From Haliclona indistincta (Eukaryota > Porifera > Demospongiae > Haplosclerida > Chalinidae): a DNA stretch of 64,000 nucleotides. A program made the translations under genes and the position numbers. Positions 1 to 11,200 of the stretch are shown one piece after another. Location: assembly GCA_964017065.1 (NCBI GenBank), contig OZ024784.1:8537152-8601151 (forward strand), given 5' to 3'. The number at the start of each line of letters is the position of its first letter. Position 1 is the stretch's first letter. Under the pieces are notes generated by a model. It did not search any database. It had not been told where the DNA came from and was given only the letters and a program-made list of their open reading frames with translations.

Positions 1-444
1 GCTCGCCCCAATAAGAAGTTACAGTTTTATATTTTCTTCACTAAGCAGGATGATAGAGCAAACAAATGACTGTCACAGCTTTATTGTGTTGCTACTTTGC
101 ATAAGAAATGAAACTTTTAGCCATCTGCACTCTGCTTCAGGCCCGGCAGAAGCAAATTTTCATTGGACCGACAGCTCATTAATATTCATATTTATTGCGT
201 ATGACCCCGCCCCTTTGCAATTTGTTCAATGTTTTGGTCACGTGTGACGAGAGTCCCTGTCTACGAAACAAGTTTATACTGACTCGTAGAGTGACTATGG
301 GCGCAGTTTAGCTCGTGGCAACGTAAGGAAAGTGCTTTTGTATAATCGTGGCCCAAAATTAATAATTATTGGTCCGGCACGTGCCGGGTTTGCCCTGTTG
401 GGTGCGCCGGGCCTGTGCTTAGTGCGTGTACTGCCACGGTATAA
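1..444. other. No gene recognised at left edge
   Basis: AT-rich spacer. Two 65-codon open frames lie here but neither looks like a protein family nor has splice context, so I treat them as chance. The segment leads into the inverted-repeat element that starts near 445. Confidence 0.5.
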
Positions 445-900
445 AAAACAAGTGAATTATGACCTCTCATTTTTACATACCTGCTTCTATGCGATCACCA
501 ATTGCCGATCGCTATGCAAGCTTTTGTGACTGGCCTCAGAAGCAAGCATGGGTTTCTTGATATTCAGCTCAGATCACCTTGAAACAATGAATTTGTACGC
601 CCACGCATGCTGTTTCTAGGTGTTCTGAGCTGTGTGGAGCTGGAAACATTCAGTGGTTTCATTTTGTCCATAATATCGAACTTGCATTCCTTGTTGAGCA
701 GTGACCTTCACAACACCAGGACTTGTACCACCATAGTATCCTACTGTTGCTATTGATGTGTTGATCTCTAGTCGGAAACCCATGCTTGTGTCTGAGGCCA
801 GTCACAAAATGAGCTTGCATGCATAGCGATTGGCAATCGCATAGTGAGAATGTAATAATGAGAAGTCATAATTTTTATGCATAATCACTGTTTTTGGTGC
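445..900. mobile_element. Non-autonomous element with ~100 bp inverted repeats
   Basis: The stretch about 445-556 returns as its reverse complement at about 775-900, with imperfect pairing and a few small indels. Shared landmarks are GTGACTGGCCTCAGA at 527-541 and its complement near 793-807, plus the AAGCATGGGTTTC / GAAACCCATGCTT pair. Between the arms lie about 220 bases with no open frame of note. This is the structure of a MITE or foldback element; the outer ends and target duplication are not clear, so the limits are approximate. Confidence 0.6.
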
Positions 901-1135
901 ATGGATGTGTGTGACGATCACAGTTTCTCTACCTCTCAAAGATAGTATTCAAAATCACTTCATGTTAGTAACACAAAGCCACATGCTTTAGGTCACTGTA
1001 TGTTCTATTACGTGCTTTAGGTCTATGTATTTGTGTATTCTACATCTGTTTTCAAAATGCTGTGCATGCTAGAGTGCTGTATATGGACATGACTAGGTTG
1101 CCTTCTTTGCCTGTATACTAGTAATACGAGAAAAG

Positions 1136-1190
1136 TGGTGACGTCATAGTATCAGCTGTGTGGTGACGTCATAGCATCAGCCGTGTGGTG
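1136..1190 (+). promoter_or_regulatory. Duplicated CRE-like palindrome TGACGTCA
   Basis: Two perfect TGACGTCA octamers (1139-1146 and 1163-1170) sit in two copies of a 24-base direct repeat. TGACGTCA is the consensus for CREB/ATF-type bZIP factors. No gene start is recognised close by, so a regulatory role is only a possibility; the copies may simply be part of a repeat. Confidence 0.4.
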
Positions 1191-1261
1191 TAAACGGCTA
1201 ACTAAAACCCTCTTATGTCGAAAATCAACCTTCAGACATACAAACATGTTTATAATACACA

Positions 1262-1432
1262 AGACTAGTGTCTAGGGTATAAATACTAGTGTCTAGGGTA
1301 TAATACTAGTGTCTGGGGTATAAATACTAGTGTCTTGGGTATAAATACTAGTGTCTGGGGTATAAATACTAGTGTCTAGGGATAAATACTAGTGTCTGGG
1401 GTATAAATACTAGTGTCTTGGGTATAAATATG
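1262..1432 (+). repeat. Tandem array, 20-21 bp unit, about 8 copies
   Basis: About eight head-to-tail copies of a unit reading TACTAGTGTCTRGGGTATAAA, differing mainly at one or two positions (CTAGGG, CTGGGG, CTTGGG) and by single-base gaps. It directly abuts the large palindrome that begins at 1441. Confidence 0.9.
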
Positions 1433-1440
1433 ATTCTAGC

Positions 1441-2137
1441 TTAAGGTGGCGGGTAACCAGAATTAATGATATTCATGATTTTAGCAAGTAGCTGTATTTT
1501 TCTAGCCAAGGGTATTCGTGCAGACAGAGTTGCTGCGTGCAGTTAGCTTGCCTATCGAAAGGCATCGAATATAGCAAGTTTCAGCGACACAGTGTTAGCC
1601 ATCGCGGAGCGACGAGCTCGCCCTGTGACTCTAAGCACGATCGATTGTAAACACTTTTTCTTTAGTTGTGCGAAAGTTACGACACTAAAACTGCTCAAGC
1701 AAGCTCATCTGGCATCTGTGCAGGTATCTATGCGATGATTTCGCCGAGCGCTGCTCATACGCGATATTACAGCTATGTGGTGCCAGACAGCACAGCCTGC
1801 GTTGCTGTAATATCGCGTACGAGCAGCGCTCGGCAAAATCATCGCATAGATACCTGCACAGATGGCAGATGAGCTTGCTTGAGCAGTTTTAGCTTCGTAA
1901 CTTTCGCACAACTAAAGAAAGAGTGTTTACAATTGATCGTGCTTAGTCTTCACAGGGCGAGCTCGTAGCTCCGCGATGGCTAACACTGCATTGCTGAAAT
2001 TTGCTATATTCGATGCCTATCGATAGGCAAGCAAACTGCATGCAGCGACTCTGTCTGCACGAATACCCTTGGCTAGTAAAATACAGCTACTTGCTAAAAT
2101 CATGAATATCATTAATTCTGGTTACCCGCCACCTTAA
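1441..2137. mobile_element. 697 bp near-perfect palindrome bounded by TTAA
   Basis: The left arm from 1441 and the right arm ending at 2137 are inverted copies over almost their whole length, meeting at a short centre near 1789. The termini read TTAAGGTGGCGGGTAACC and its complement. TTAA at both ends fits a TTAA target-site duplication, as made by piggyBac-type transposases, with inner ends GGTGGCGGG. Because of the palindrome the same ~60-residue open frame (MCESY...) appears on both strands, which is a symmetry artefact rather than a gene. No transposase is present, so this is a non-autonomous foldback element. Confidence 0.8.
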
Positions 2138-2636
2138 GGCATACCTTTTAAAAGAATCCAATGATTGCAACATTACTATTAGATGTGTATCACACAGTCC
2201 CTCAATACAAATTCTGCAAAATATCTTTAAAAGCTTCTCATTATCACATAAATATTTATCATCCCTGCAATATTAGGAGTTCCATAAGTATTGAATCGGT
2301 CATTTTATCAAACTTACAAACTTATTATTCGATGAGCTAGTGCTACATACAAAAGATAGTCACACTGAAACCAACGTCCAAATCGAGTTGGCTGCAACAA
2401 CAGAACTAGAAGATCATCTACAACCATCAAGCCATCTAATAATGGTCCTGGTCCCTATTCAAAACACAAAAATCTCATGAACATCTATGTAAACTATAAT
2501 TATTGAATAGATAGAAATTTATTGCATTCATCGTTCATCTTAACGATGAAAATGAACATAGATCTGATCAATGCACTGCTTTTTCAACTAAATGTTGACG
2601 AGAATTAAGTAATGTAACTGACAAAAATAACAATTA
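2138..2636. other. AT-rich spacer, nothing recognised
   Basis: Between the palindrome and the 3' end of the minus-strand gene ending at 2637. No open frame, RNA gene or repeat structure stands out. It may hold the 3' UTR of that gene. Confidence 0.5.
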
Positions 2637-4220
2637 TTAGTTAAACATCACCTCCATCTTTTCACACGCTGTCATGATAACTTGAAAGTCATGATGAGAT
2701 ATGGCAGCATTCTGGCTAACAACTTTTAAAATCTTTTGCATTTCTTCTCCAATGTAACCTGCACAGAATAACAATGTCACAGTCCTTCCCAGGAGCTCAT
2801 TGGCCACACCCAGCAAGGAGCACGTTACACCATAAAAGACAAAATCTTGATACTAAAATTAGATCCAAATAAGGATTAAACAGACACAGATTAATGCTAA
2901 ACACATGACTTCCAGCTAATCAGTTTGTCCATAACATGTCACCATTAAATCACATAAAGCACACTTTTGCAATAGATTTGCCAGAGATTTGCACACTTCA
3001 ACTTGTGCTCCTGCACTTCCAGAATACACCATGCATATTGTACAGAATATATACAGATATACGGCAGTTCATCATCGAAATATAATTATACAGATATACG
3101 GCAGTTAAAATTTTGCCATCAACAGAAGCAACTTATTCTTTTCCGACCATTTTATTCACAATTTACACGTGTGAATATGGTAAATACCAGGCCACTAAAT
3201 AAAGTGGCCTGGAGGCGAGACTACACTCACTGCCTACACTACTGTTTTTGTCACTAATTACTTCACTCACCAGTAGATTTATATCTTGATAAACCACCAA
3301 ACTTTGGCTCTGTAAAAATATAGTTTCTCAAATCAAAATCAAAGATAGGAGTGCATTTACTCACAAATGTAGCTATCAGGTACCTACAACACTGTGAACA
3401 CAACAGTTGTAGTTATTTTCTTATTACAACTATGCTGTACAGTATCTGTGTACTACAGTTAATGCAATAACAAGTGATTGCAATAACAACTAATGAGTGA
3501 CTAAGTATACATTCTTACAATTGCTAAACAAACATACCAAACTAAAACTGAAAGTGCATCTCTATGAAATTTGTACTGCAAGCATTCATACTATTGTGCA
3601 ATACAAACAAACATCTCAGTCTTGGCTTACTACGAGCAGCAGCAGGGTAGTGATCAGGTACAATGTGTAGATCATCAGCACAGCTGCTAGAACTGATCCA
3701 ACAGAAGACATTATGATGATCCTCAATTCCTTTAATCAACTTTTTGCCATCACCAAGTGATATTAAAATACAGTTAATGCCTCTTGGTGGATTCTTTTTA
3801 GCTACAGCCAGTGTGGCCATGAGTTCTGGTTGCAGTTCATAGTTATCGCTTGTGTTGATAAAAATAACAGTACTGGCACCAAAATGATGATACAGAACAA
3901 GCAAATGGGCCATGTTTTGACCTTTCTCCAGTCTGTGCAGTTGTATGCACTCACGTGATGGAGGTGGAATAGTCTCCAGGTAAGTGGGCTGCTGCTGCAG
4001 CAACCGTCCAGTGCTTGATTCTAGATCGTTTATGGTGGAATAATCCACTTTTAAATCACAACTGCATATCAAACCTGCCGATTGACAAAGCATCATTGTG
4101 TCTATGGGAAAATTCTAAGCTCTGACCATTTTTCACGATCTCCCCCGCTGCCACTGGAATTTCTATGACTGTGGGTCCAGGTTCCAACAAATCTTTAGAA
4201 ACACGTGCATGTATATCCAT
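2637..4220 (-). CDS. Unidentified multi-exon conserved-looking protein
   Basis: A plausible start lies at 4220 (peptide MDIHARVSKDLLEPGPTVIE...), followed by a short intron and a main exon of about 130 codons around 3632-4022. Its core (ASTVIFINTSDNYELQ, then PRGINCILISLGDGKK) has an alternating hydrophobic strand and helix pattern like a Rossmann or von Willebrand A-type fold. Small 3' exons follow near 3340-3370 and 3260-3300 (PKFGGLSRYKSTG) and a last exon near 2637-2760 ends EKMEVMFN-stop. The borders of the small exons are uncertain because several acceptors compete. The good splice phases and protein-like composition argue for a real gene, but I do not recognise the family and assign no function. 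Confidence 0.55.
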
Positions 4221-4341
4221 GACCACAAAAGTAGCCAGGCGTTTTCACAACAAGCTCAGCAACTGTAAGTTCCTCTAGCCCAAGCACGAGGCGATTAGAT
4301 GGGCAAGGCAGTGAATTATTTGAGGAGCCTGAGTGAGTAAT

Positions 4342-4549
4342 CATAGATAGTACACATAACATGTGTACTATGTGTACTGCGGTTTTAATAAATCTTGCAA
4401 AATGTGTTGTGCACGAAACGTCCTTTGCACATGCGCAATAGCTAGTTAAGTAACTTTTTAATATTATTTCTAGCTATTGCGCATGTGCAAAGGGCGTTTC
4501 GTGCACAATAAATTTTGCAAGATTCATTAAAACTGCAGTACTATCTATG
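4342..4549. mobile_element. 208 bp MITE with perfect TIR and 7 bp TSD
   Basis: Ends are a perfect 12 bp inverted pair, CATAGATAGTAC (4342-4353) and GTACTATCTATG (4538-4549). Flanks are the direct repeat GAGTAAT (4335-4341 and 4550-4556), a target-site duplication. Inside, the arms keep pairing for about 75 bases (GCACATGCGCAATAGCTA region and its complement), so the single strand would fold as a long hairpin. It lies 18 bases upstream of the first possible GPCR start. Confidence 0.9.
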
Positions 4550-4567
4550 GAGTAATGACCGCGGTAA

Positions 4568-6662
4568 ATGATGAGCCACTCCCCTATCATTCACGTGTCG
4601 TGCTGTACTCTGCTAAGCACTCAGCAGAGGACAGTCTCTGTAGCTATGAACGCAACCGAGCTAGTCATTCATGTTGTCTACAAGACGTTATTTTCTTCTC
4701 TCTGGCTGGCAGCACTTTTGTTGAATGTTTTCAACATTGCACTGCTAGCACGAACTGTGCAACGACGTTCCACGTGGTCGAATATTCTGCTGCTATCTCT
4801 GAGCGCGTCGGACTGTTTTCTGGTTGCTACTGGTGGTACCATTGCTGTTGCTGCTTTTTTCAGAACCACACTTCTGAAGGAATTCATTGGCCTGTGTTAT
4901 TTTCAAGGATTCTCACTCAACTTGTGCATTAGCTTCTCAAACATCCTAGTCGCCTTTATCGCAATTGACCGTTACATAGCCGTTCTCCATCCATTTTGCT
5001 ACAACAAGAAGATACTAAACCAACGCCCAGCGTTGTTGTTTATTTGCATCGCTTTATCTCTACTAGCAATTGGTTCAGCAGTTTTAGCAGGAATTCCGTT
5101 TTCTCACTCACCAAGCTACGAGCCACTTCAGCCACCTGTGTTCTGCTGGCCACCATTCAGCCATGAAACAGAAAATTCTATTGACAGTAATCGAATTGAA
5201 TATGTTGTCCACATCATCGTTAAAATTTGTCTTGTGTTAGTTGTGCTAATATGTAGTACATGTACTTGTATTAAATTGTTTATGGAACAAAGAGTCCTCA
5301 GAAGCATTGTTAGAGATGGATTGGACAGTGGAACAGGAAATTCTGTGCAGGTGAACTTGGGTAAATTGACTGCTGCAATAGCAATTATTTTCTTCATGTG
5401 TACATTGCCTTATTTGGTGAGTGTATTGCAATGTACTGTAATAGAAAATAATATCATTACATATTATGCTGTAGGTGGTGATATTCCTTCATGTAACCAC
5501 TATCTACTCTAATCCCAGCACAATCATTTCCACTTTTCTTATGGTTCTCTCGTCTACCCTTCTTGATCCACTTCTTTATGTCTTGGTCAAGGTGACCATT
5601 CGCAGAGCATACATTGAAACACTGAAGACAATTTTGTACGGGCTGTGTTGCTGTAAAAAGACATACAAACCGAATGGAATTGGTAAGAAATTAAAATACT
5701 ATTATGATCAGATTATGATATATTTTTAGACTTTGCCTTGGGATTAACAAGATCACGGAATACAACTATAGGCAGACGTAAGAAACCTAGCTACTGCAAC
5801 TCTTCTTGCAAAACTTGATTGGTACATGTAGACCATAGCCTTGTCGTATGCACTGCATAGATGGTATTCAGCACTCAGTACTGTGCATATGCCATTATTG
5901 CTGACAATCTATGACTCATGCTTTATAGTCTACAAATCAATTTTTGTAAGAAACGTGCAAACTGCTGTTACATTATTTCACACACTAGGTGTTCCTGAAA
6001 CTTCGCACGGACCTCAATCCGCCAGTGCTTCCACACAAGCACTAGCAGGAAGTTATCACTCTCCTTCGACAAATCGATCCTCCAGGTCTTCTCAACCTAC
6101 TTCACTTATTCACTCCTCTGGGTCTTCTGAATCGAATTCTCCTAGTTTTTCAACACAAGCACTAGCAGGAAGTATTCACTCTCCTTTGACTAATCAATCC
6201 TCTGGGCGTTTTCGACCTACTTCACCTATTCACTCCTCTGAATTGAGATCTCTTTGTTCTTCTACTCAAGCAGTATTAGGAAGTGACCACTCTCTGTCCT
6301 CTCAATCTCTTTCAGACACTCAGCTGTCTGAGCCTTCTCCAACTGCTCAGCACACTGTGTCCCCTCCTCAGCCCTATCTAGTCCCTAAACGGTCTCATAC
6401 TCCACGCTCTTTATCTTCTAAATCATTTCAAAGACGACGCAGTCATAGCAGATATCCCGTGTCATCACCCGAAGAGAGACTTCATGCAAACCTTTCAACT
6501 ATTTCGGAAAGATCAGAGCCAAAGAGTAACAAGAAAGAACCAATAGTGAAGAAGGTCAAAATAGATAATAAAGTGGAGATGATAGATGAACATTGTGGAC
6601 AAGTGCATACTGTAAAGGAATTCCATAAACATAAGAAAGTGATAGAAAAGAGCTGGGTATAG
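4568..6662 (+). CDS. Orphan class A (rhodopsin-like) GPCR with long Ser-rich tail
   Basis: Four exons: 4568-5416, 5475-5682, 5730-5777 and 5989-6662, all in phase. The start could be 4568 or the more receptor-like MNATEL start at 4646, giving about 592 or 566 residues. Seven hydrophobic segments are visible. The TM3 end carries the G-protein-coupling motif as DRYIAVLHP; TM2 has LSLSASD; TM7 has DPLLY where most family members have NPxxY. The tail, about 240 residues, is rich in Ser and Pro and has three degenerate repeats beginning STQALAGS or STQAVLGS, then a basic Lys-rich end: many possible kinase and arrestin sites. Ligand unknown. It is a plasma-membrane receptor by family; the MITE at 4342-4549 lies in its promoter region. 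Confidence 0.85.
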
Positions 6663-7360
6663 GAATGGAGCAATGAAGGATCATTACGACTGTATCAAGT
6701 TGACAGTGTGATTATGGTGCATGACAGACTTATAATTTGGGAACATTCTTTATCCTTAACTGAAATGAAATAAGATTGTGTTCTGTGAGAAAATTGTGCC
6801 TGCTCTTGTTCCCAATTAATAAATTGGTTCTAATAAACAACTAGTTCCACCTTTGATACCATGGTAACTGTGTTGGTGTGTAATTATGTGAATTCATCTG
6901 CATAATAGCTTTCATTAAATGTGTAATGTACCACACACACACCAAGTATACAGGTACAGTAGACTTAAGAAATAATCTTAGCACAGAATCATAGATGGTA
7001 TCCATGATTAATGTTTTAGAATGTTATTATTTTTAGCTTTTACTTTATTGAACTAGCTATAGCTCCATTGAACTAGTACAAGCATAAAAATTATAGTTAT
7101 TTGTGTCTCTGAATAAATAAAGCTAGCTCTAGTAGTAATAAAGCTGCATTCTTTACAGCAACCTCTGCTGTACAGGTAGTGCAGTTAGACCGAGCATTGA
7201 CCGAGTTAGTATAGTACTAGTACGGTATCATTGCCTACACAAACGTAACGTAGCGAGTTAATACGTTTTGTAATCCGCATTCCAATGACGTTGGTTCTGC
7301 AACTCCATGACAACTGTAACAACTTTCTCACTTAATCAAATCAAGACTTCTTGAGCTGCT
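6663..7360 (+). other. 3' UTR of the GPCR gene and spacer
   Basis: AATAAA at 6818-6823 and a second AATAAA-like site shortly after are good polyadenylation signals for the upstream receptor gene. The remaining AT-rich sequence holds no gene that I can see. Confidence 0.55.
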
Positions 7361-7362
7361 GA

Positions 7363-7370
7363 TATAAAAG
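7363..7370 (+). promoter_or_regulatory. TATA box of the small secreted-protein gene
   Basis: Sequence TATAAAAG, about 96 bases before the ATG at 7466. Spacing allows transcription to start about 30 bases downstream with a short leader. Most genes in the window lack such a clear TATA, which fits a tissue-specific or inducible gene. Confidence 0.55.
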
Positions 7371-7465
7371 CAGTTGAAACTGAGTTACTTTATCAGATAT
7401 TAGTCTTGATATAATCCTTACTGTAAATCTCTTCATTAGCTAACTAGCTAGACTACTTGTCGATC

Positions 7466-8029
7466 ATGAAACAAATCGTTTACATATCAATCCTTCTCTG
7501 TGCATGCACTGTGTATGGTTCACTTTCCAACCAAGATTACTTGAAAGGAGGACTTCTAATTGAAGAAAATATTCTGGTGAGAGTGTAAAGTGCTTCAATG
7601 CACCAAATTTGATGCTCTTCTTTCTCCAGAAAACAACGCTACCAAAGTCAAGTCTACTAGAAAGAACAACCGGCTTACAGCATGAAGATCTTTTGAAAAT
7701 CCTCAATGAACTTGTAGGATTGAATGAGCTAAAAGGAAAGGTTGAGCAGGCTGCATCTTATTCACCAAACCAGCATCTGCAGGGACTCTCAGTACTGCTA
7801 GCAGAAGTTGTATCAGAGGGCTGTACTTGGGTGAGTAGTGCTGTAGTGCTAACAGCACATTGATCACGCATCATGTGTTCTGTAGATCAATGGTGTTGTT
7901 GATGGCGGATTATCCTGTGATGCTTCAGGACTGACTGAGCTGAGGAACAAGCTGACAGCTCACAAGGTGATGCAGCTATCAGCGAAGTCAATGGACGTGT
8001 ACTTGAAATCAAATTCAACATGTGCATAA
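7466..8029 (+). CDS. Small secreted protein, 151 residues, unknown family
   Basis: Three exons, 7466-7576, 7630-7830 and 7886-8029, join in phase 0 and encode 151 residues. The first 18 or so (MKQIVYISILLCACTVYG) form a clear signal peptide: basic start, hydrophobic core, small residues at the likely cleavage site. The mature part is helical and Leu-rich in the middle (LLKILNELVGLNELKGK) and has three Cys, one in each of EGCTW, LSCDA and the C-terminal STCA. No transmembrane segment or known domain is recognised. It is probably exported; function unknown, possibly lineage-restricted. The 3' end faces the 3' end of NCAPH about 190 bases away. Confidence 0.75.
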
Positions 8030-8217
8030 TCAAAACAGTACACTTACTTTGAAACATGAATATTCGCGAATCAGTCTTGTAAACCAATAATTATTTGTGA
8101 ACAGTACTAAACATGTTATCATTTCACTTACTAGTTATATTAAAATTATCAAGCTTGTGTATTTGCAATAACATTATACAGTAACTCTGAAGAAAGTAAA
8201 CACAATACTGACTGGTC

Positions 8218-11200
8218 CTAATCTGGTAACTGTAGCGTAAAATCCAACATATCTGGCTGTGCATTGATCGTTAAAGACTAGAAAAGAAGAGAAAAGGTCA
8301 AAAGAAGGTTTACATTCTTGTCTTACCTTCTCATTGACCAAGTGAAGGAAGCATACGAATGATATTGGTATAGACAGCTCCTTGCTTGTACTGGCAGACA
8401 CTCTGGTCTTGACAGTGGAATACAGTTTACTGAACTGGAGAAATGATGTCTCAGCCTCATTATCCTAACATGCATGTAAGGACAGCATAGTAATACTAGA
8501 CAGTGTCAAGGAAACACCTTAGTTGATAAAGTCTCAGAGATGACCTCCCACATCTTGGTCTTGAGATTCTTCACATCAAGTTTCTTGGCATGACGGGCAT
8601 AGTCAATGTGAATCTGAGCAACCTATTAGCACAATATAATATTGCCATGATTGACACAGTACTGCTATACCTTCTTCGGCATGGGTACCAGGTTGGTGCC
8701 AGTAAGAGGCTCTTGAGAATCAGGTGGAAACACACCATCAGAGGTAGCCTGAGTGTCTGATAGCATGGCCATGAACTGTGATCCTCCTACCACTACACCC
8801 TCCTCTCCCCATTCAGGAGCACCACCAGGATCATCATCATCACTATCATTACCTGGAGCAGCCTGGAGCACACACACACACACACATGAACAATGTTTAG
8901 ATATTACAAACCTCAGCCACTGGACAGTAGTTAGCTCCATCATTAGGATTGTTGTAATCATAGTATGCACCTGAGAGTGTATGGAGTGATTGAGTGAAGG
9001 AAGCAGCATGGTCACCTTACCATCAGTCTTGTCTTCAAGAGGATCGGTTAATCTTCTCTGTCTCTTGATCTAGCAACATATACAGTTTAACATACTCTGA
9101 GTCAACACTGTACCTTCCATTTTGGTCTTAGGAACAATGCAAACAACAATGATTGATCAGTGTGGCTATCAACAGGTAGAGTGTATCGATGAGCCTGGCT
9201 AGTGGAAACCACTGACTTGGCTAATTTAATACTACCCTATTCATGATTCATGAACAAAATTAACAAACTTATTCTGCATAAACTCACTCGTCCTTTTTTG
9301 AAAAGCTGTGGGTCAGGCACAGTATCCATGACCACACGAAATGGTTGCTTAATCTGTTTCTTCTTTTTAATTTTTTCATCCTTTTCTGGTTCACCTACTG
9401 TATTGCACACAGTTATTAGACACACAACATGCCATACACAGACCAGTGGTTGTAGCTGGATCTCTGTTTCTTGGCCTCAGCTTCCAGTGCTGTGGTCCAG
9501 CCCATGTGGACATTATGTTAGGGTTGAAGTAAGAATACTCAGACAGTTCAAGCACATCAGTGAGGCATAGTTCACCAGCCACTGTGTGTGCTAGCTGAGC
9601 ATAGCTGTGGAACATAGTGAGTAAGAGATGCAGCATCAGGCTGTCGGCACAAGTTGCACCTGTGTGGTTGCTGTCTGGTCACCGTCTCCAGCACCCTGCC
9701 ATCACCACACTCTCCTAGCACACTCATTGGCTCTTGCTCCATTGCTGTATCAACCTGTGTATGTGTATGTAGGTAGATAGACAGTACTAACATCTTTACA
9801 AAAATGAGGTAAATGGGCAACACATCATTATGATTATGTAACTGGCTTGTCTACTGATGAATACATCATCCTCTAATGCAGCTAGCGTACCATAGTAGTG
9901 TCATTGGTTATACCCGGAGCAGGTTCACTATCATCATAGTCTACATCACCCAATGGTAGGTCAGGCTCCATCAGAGTGTAATCCACAGCTGTAAGGGGAA
10001 CACAACTAACCATAATTTCCTACTACTTCCTGAAACCATTGAATTTTAGCTTAGTATTATTGGATTATCATCAATGACATTATCACTGTCACATGAAGGT
10101 ACATTGATGAACTCACTGTACCTGGTTGAGTATGGTGAGCAGGGGACAGACTGGTAGTGGACAGGAGAGTACCTATATCCCACTGGTCTCTCTAATACAT
10201 AGACAATAATAATTATTACTAATGACTAGTAGTATGTTACACTTACTTCACTGTCTGTTCGATTAAACTTAAAATCAGCAAATGTAGCTGATATGGGCAG
10301 TGTGTCAAAGTCCTTAATAGACTTGAAATATTCTAAAATAAAAAGAACAACAGTTACTAAAAAGGTGAAAAACACTGGAAACTAGAGTTCTAATGAACAC
10401 ACATGCCCATGCGCTGAGCTAAGATCTACATAGTTAGTACACGACTACTCCAGCATTACTGCAACAGCTAGTCCATAGACAGCTCCAGATAAATTGATGA
10501 TAGCATAGCTACCATACATACACTAACACGGTTGATTGGGCATCACAGAAGGCCTCGAGAAAGACTGATACCCTATGATCAAAGGCCTCAAGAAGTTTAA
10601 CCATGGGTTTGACGTACGGTACATGTGAGAATAAGTGCAGGCCAGAACGTCGATATGGATAGGAGGTTGGGTGACACACCCACAATGCCGTAAGTGCTCT
10701 TACAAGGACACGTAGCTTTAGAAAGCCATGGATTAGCCGCTCAAGCAAGGCTTGCCAGCACTGAAAACGTCTTCATAGGACTATAAATTCAGCGAAGAAG
10801 CTGCAGAGAGTGTTTTCGTGGAGATTTTCAAGCGGCAAGACACAAACAGGTGTGTTTTTGATGACACATAATACATACGTACGCATAAAATTATTATAAT
10901 ATATAATTATAATAATTATTATATAGACGGACACAAATGCATAACCCTGGCAATACTGCGAACGGGTAATTACAATAGAAAAGTACCCAGCAATGTGCCA
11001 AGTTGATCATGCATTGATAATGCCAGGTTCTTCCAAACACAATCCCTGTTCTTGATAATTGAGTTATAAAAGACAACTCAGAAAGGTAAACCAATGACAT
11101 AACTGATGCAGTTCAAGCATGATATGATGCAGATAAGTCACAGATCATGACCTCAAGCAAGAACTGGCGTCCCTTACATTACAGCTAGCTATAGCCTTAC

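Noticed and set aside
1666..1911. Two 68-codon open frames on opposite strands with almost the same peptide
   Set aside because: They are the same text read on the two arms of the 1441-2137 palindrome; symmetry makes the match, not a gene.
4555..4932. 125-codon frame starting at the MITE edge
   Set aside because: It overlaps the GPCR exon in another frame; the GPCR frame has seven membrane segments and a DRY motif, this one has no family features.
7464..7706. 80-codon minus-strand frame across the secreted-protein gene
   Set aside because: The plus strand has a TATA box, signal peptide and correct splice phases there; this frame is a shadow.
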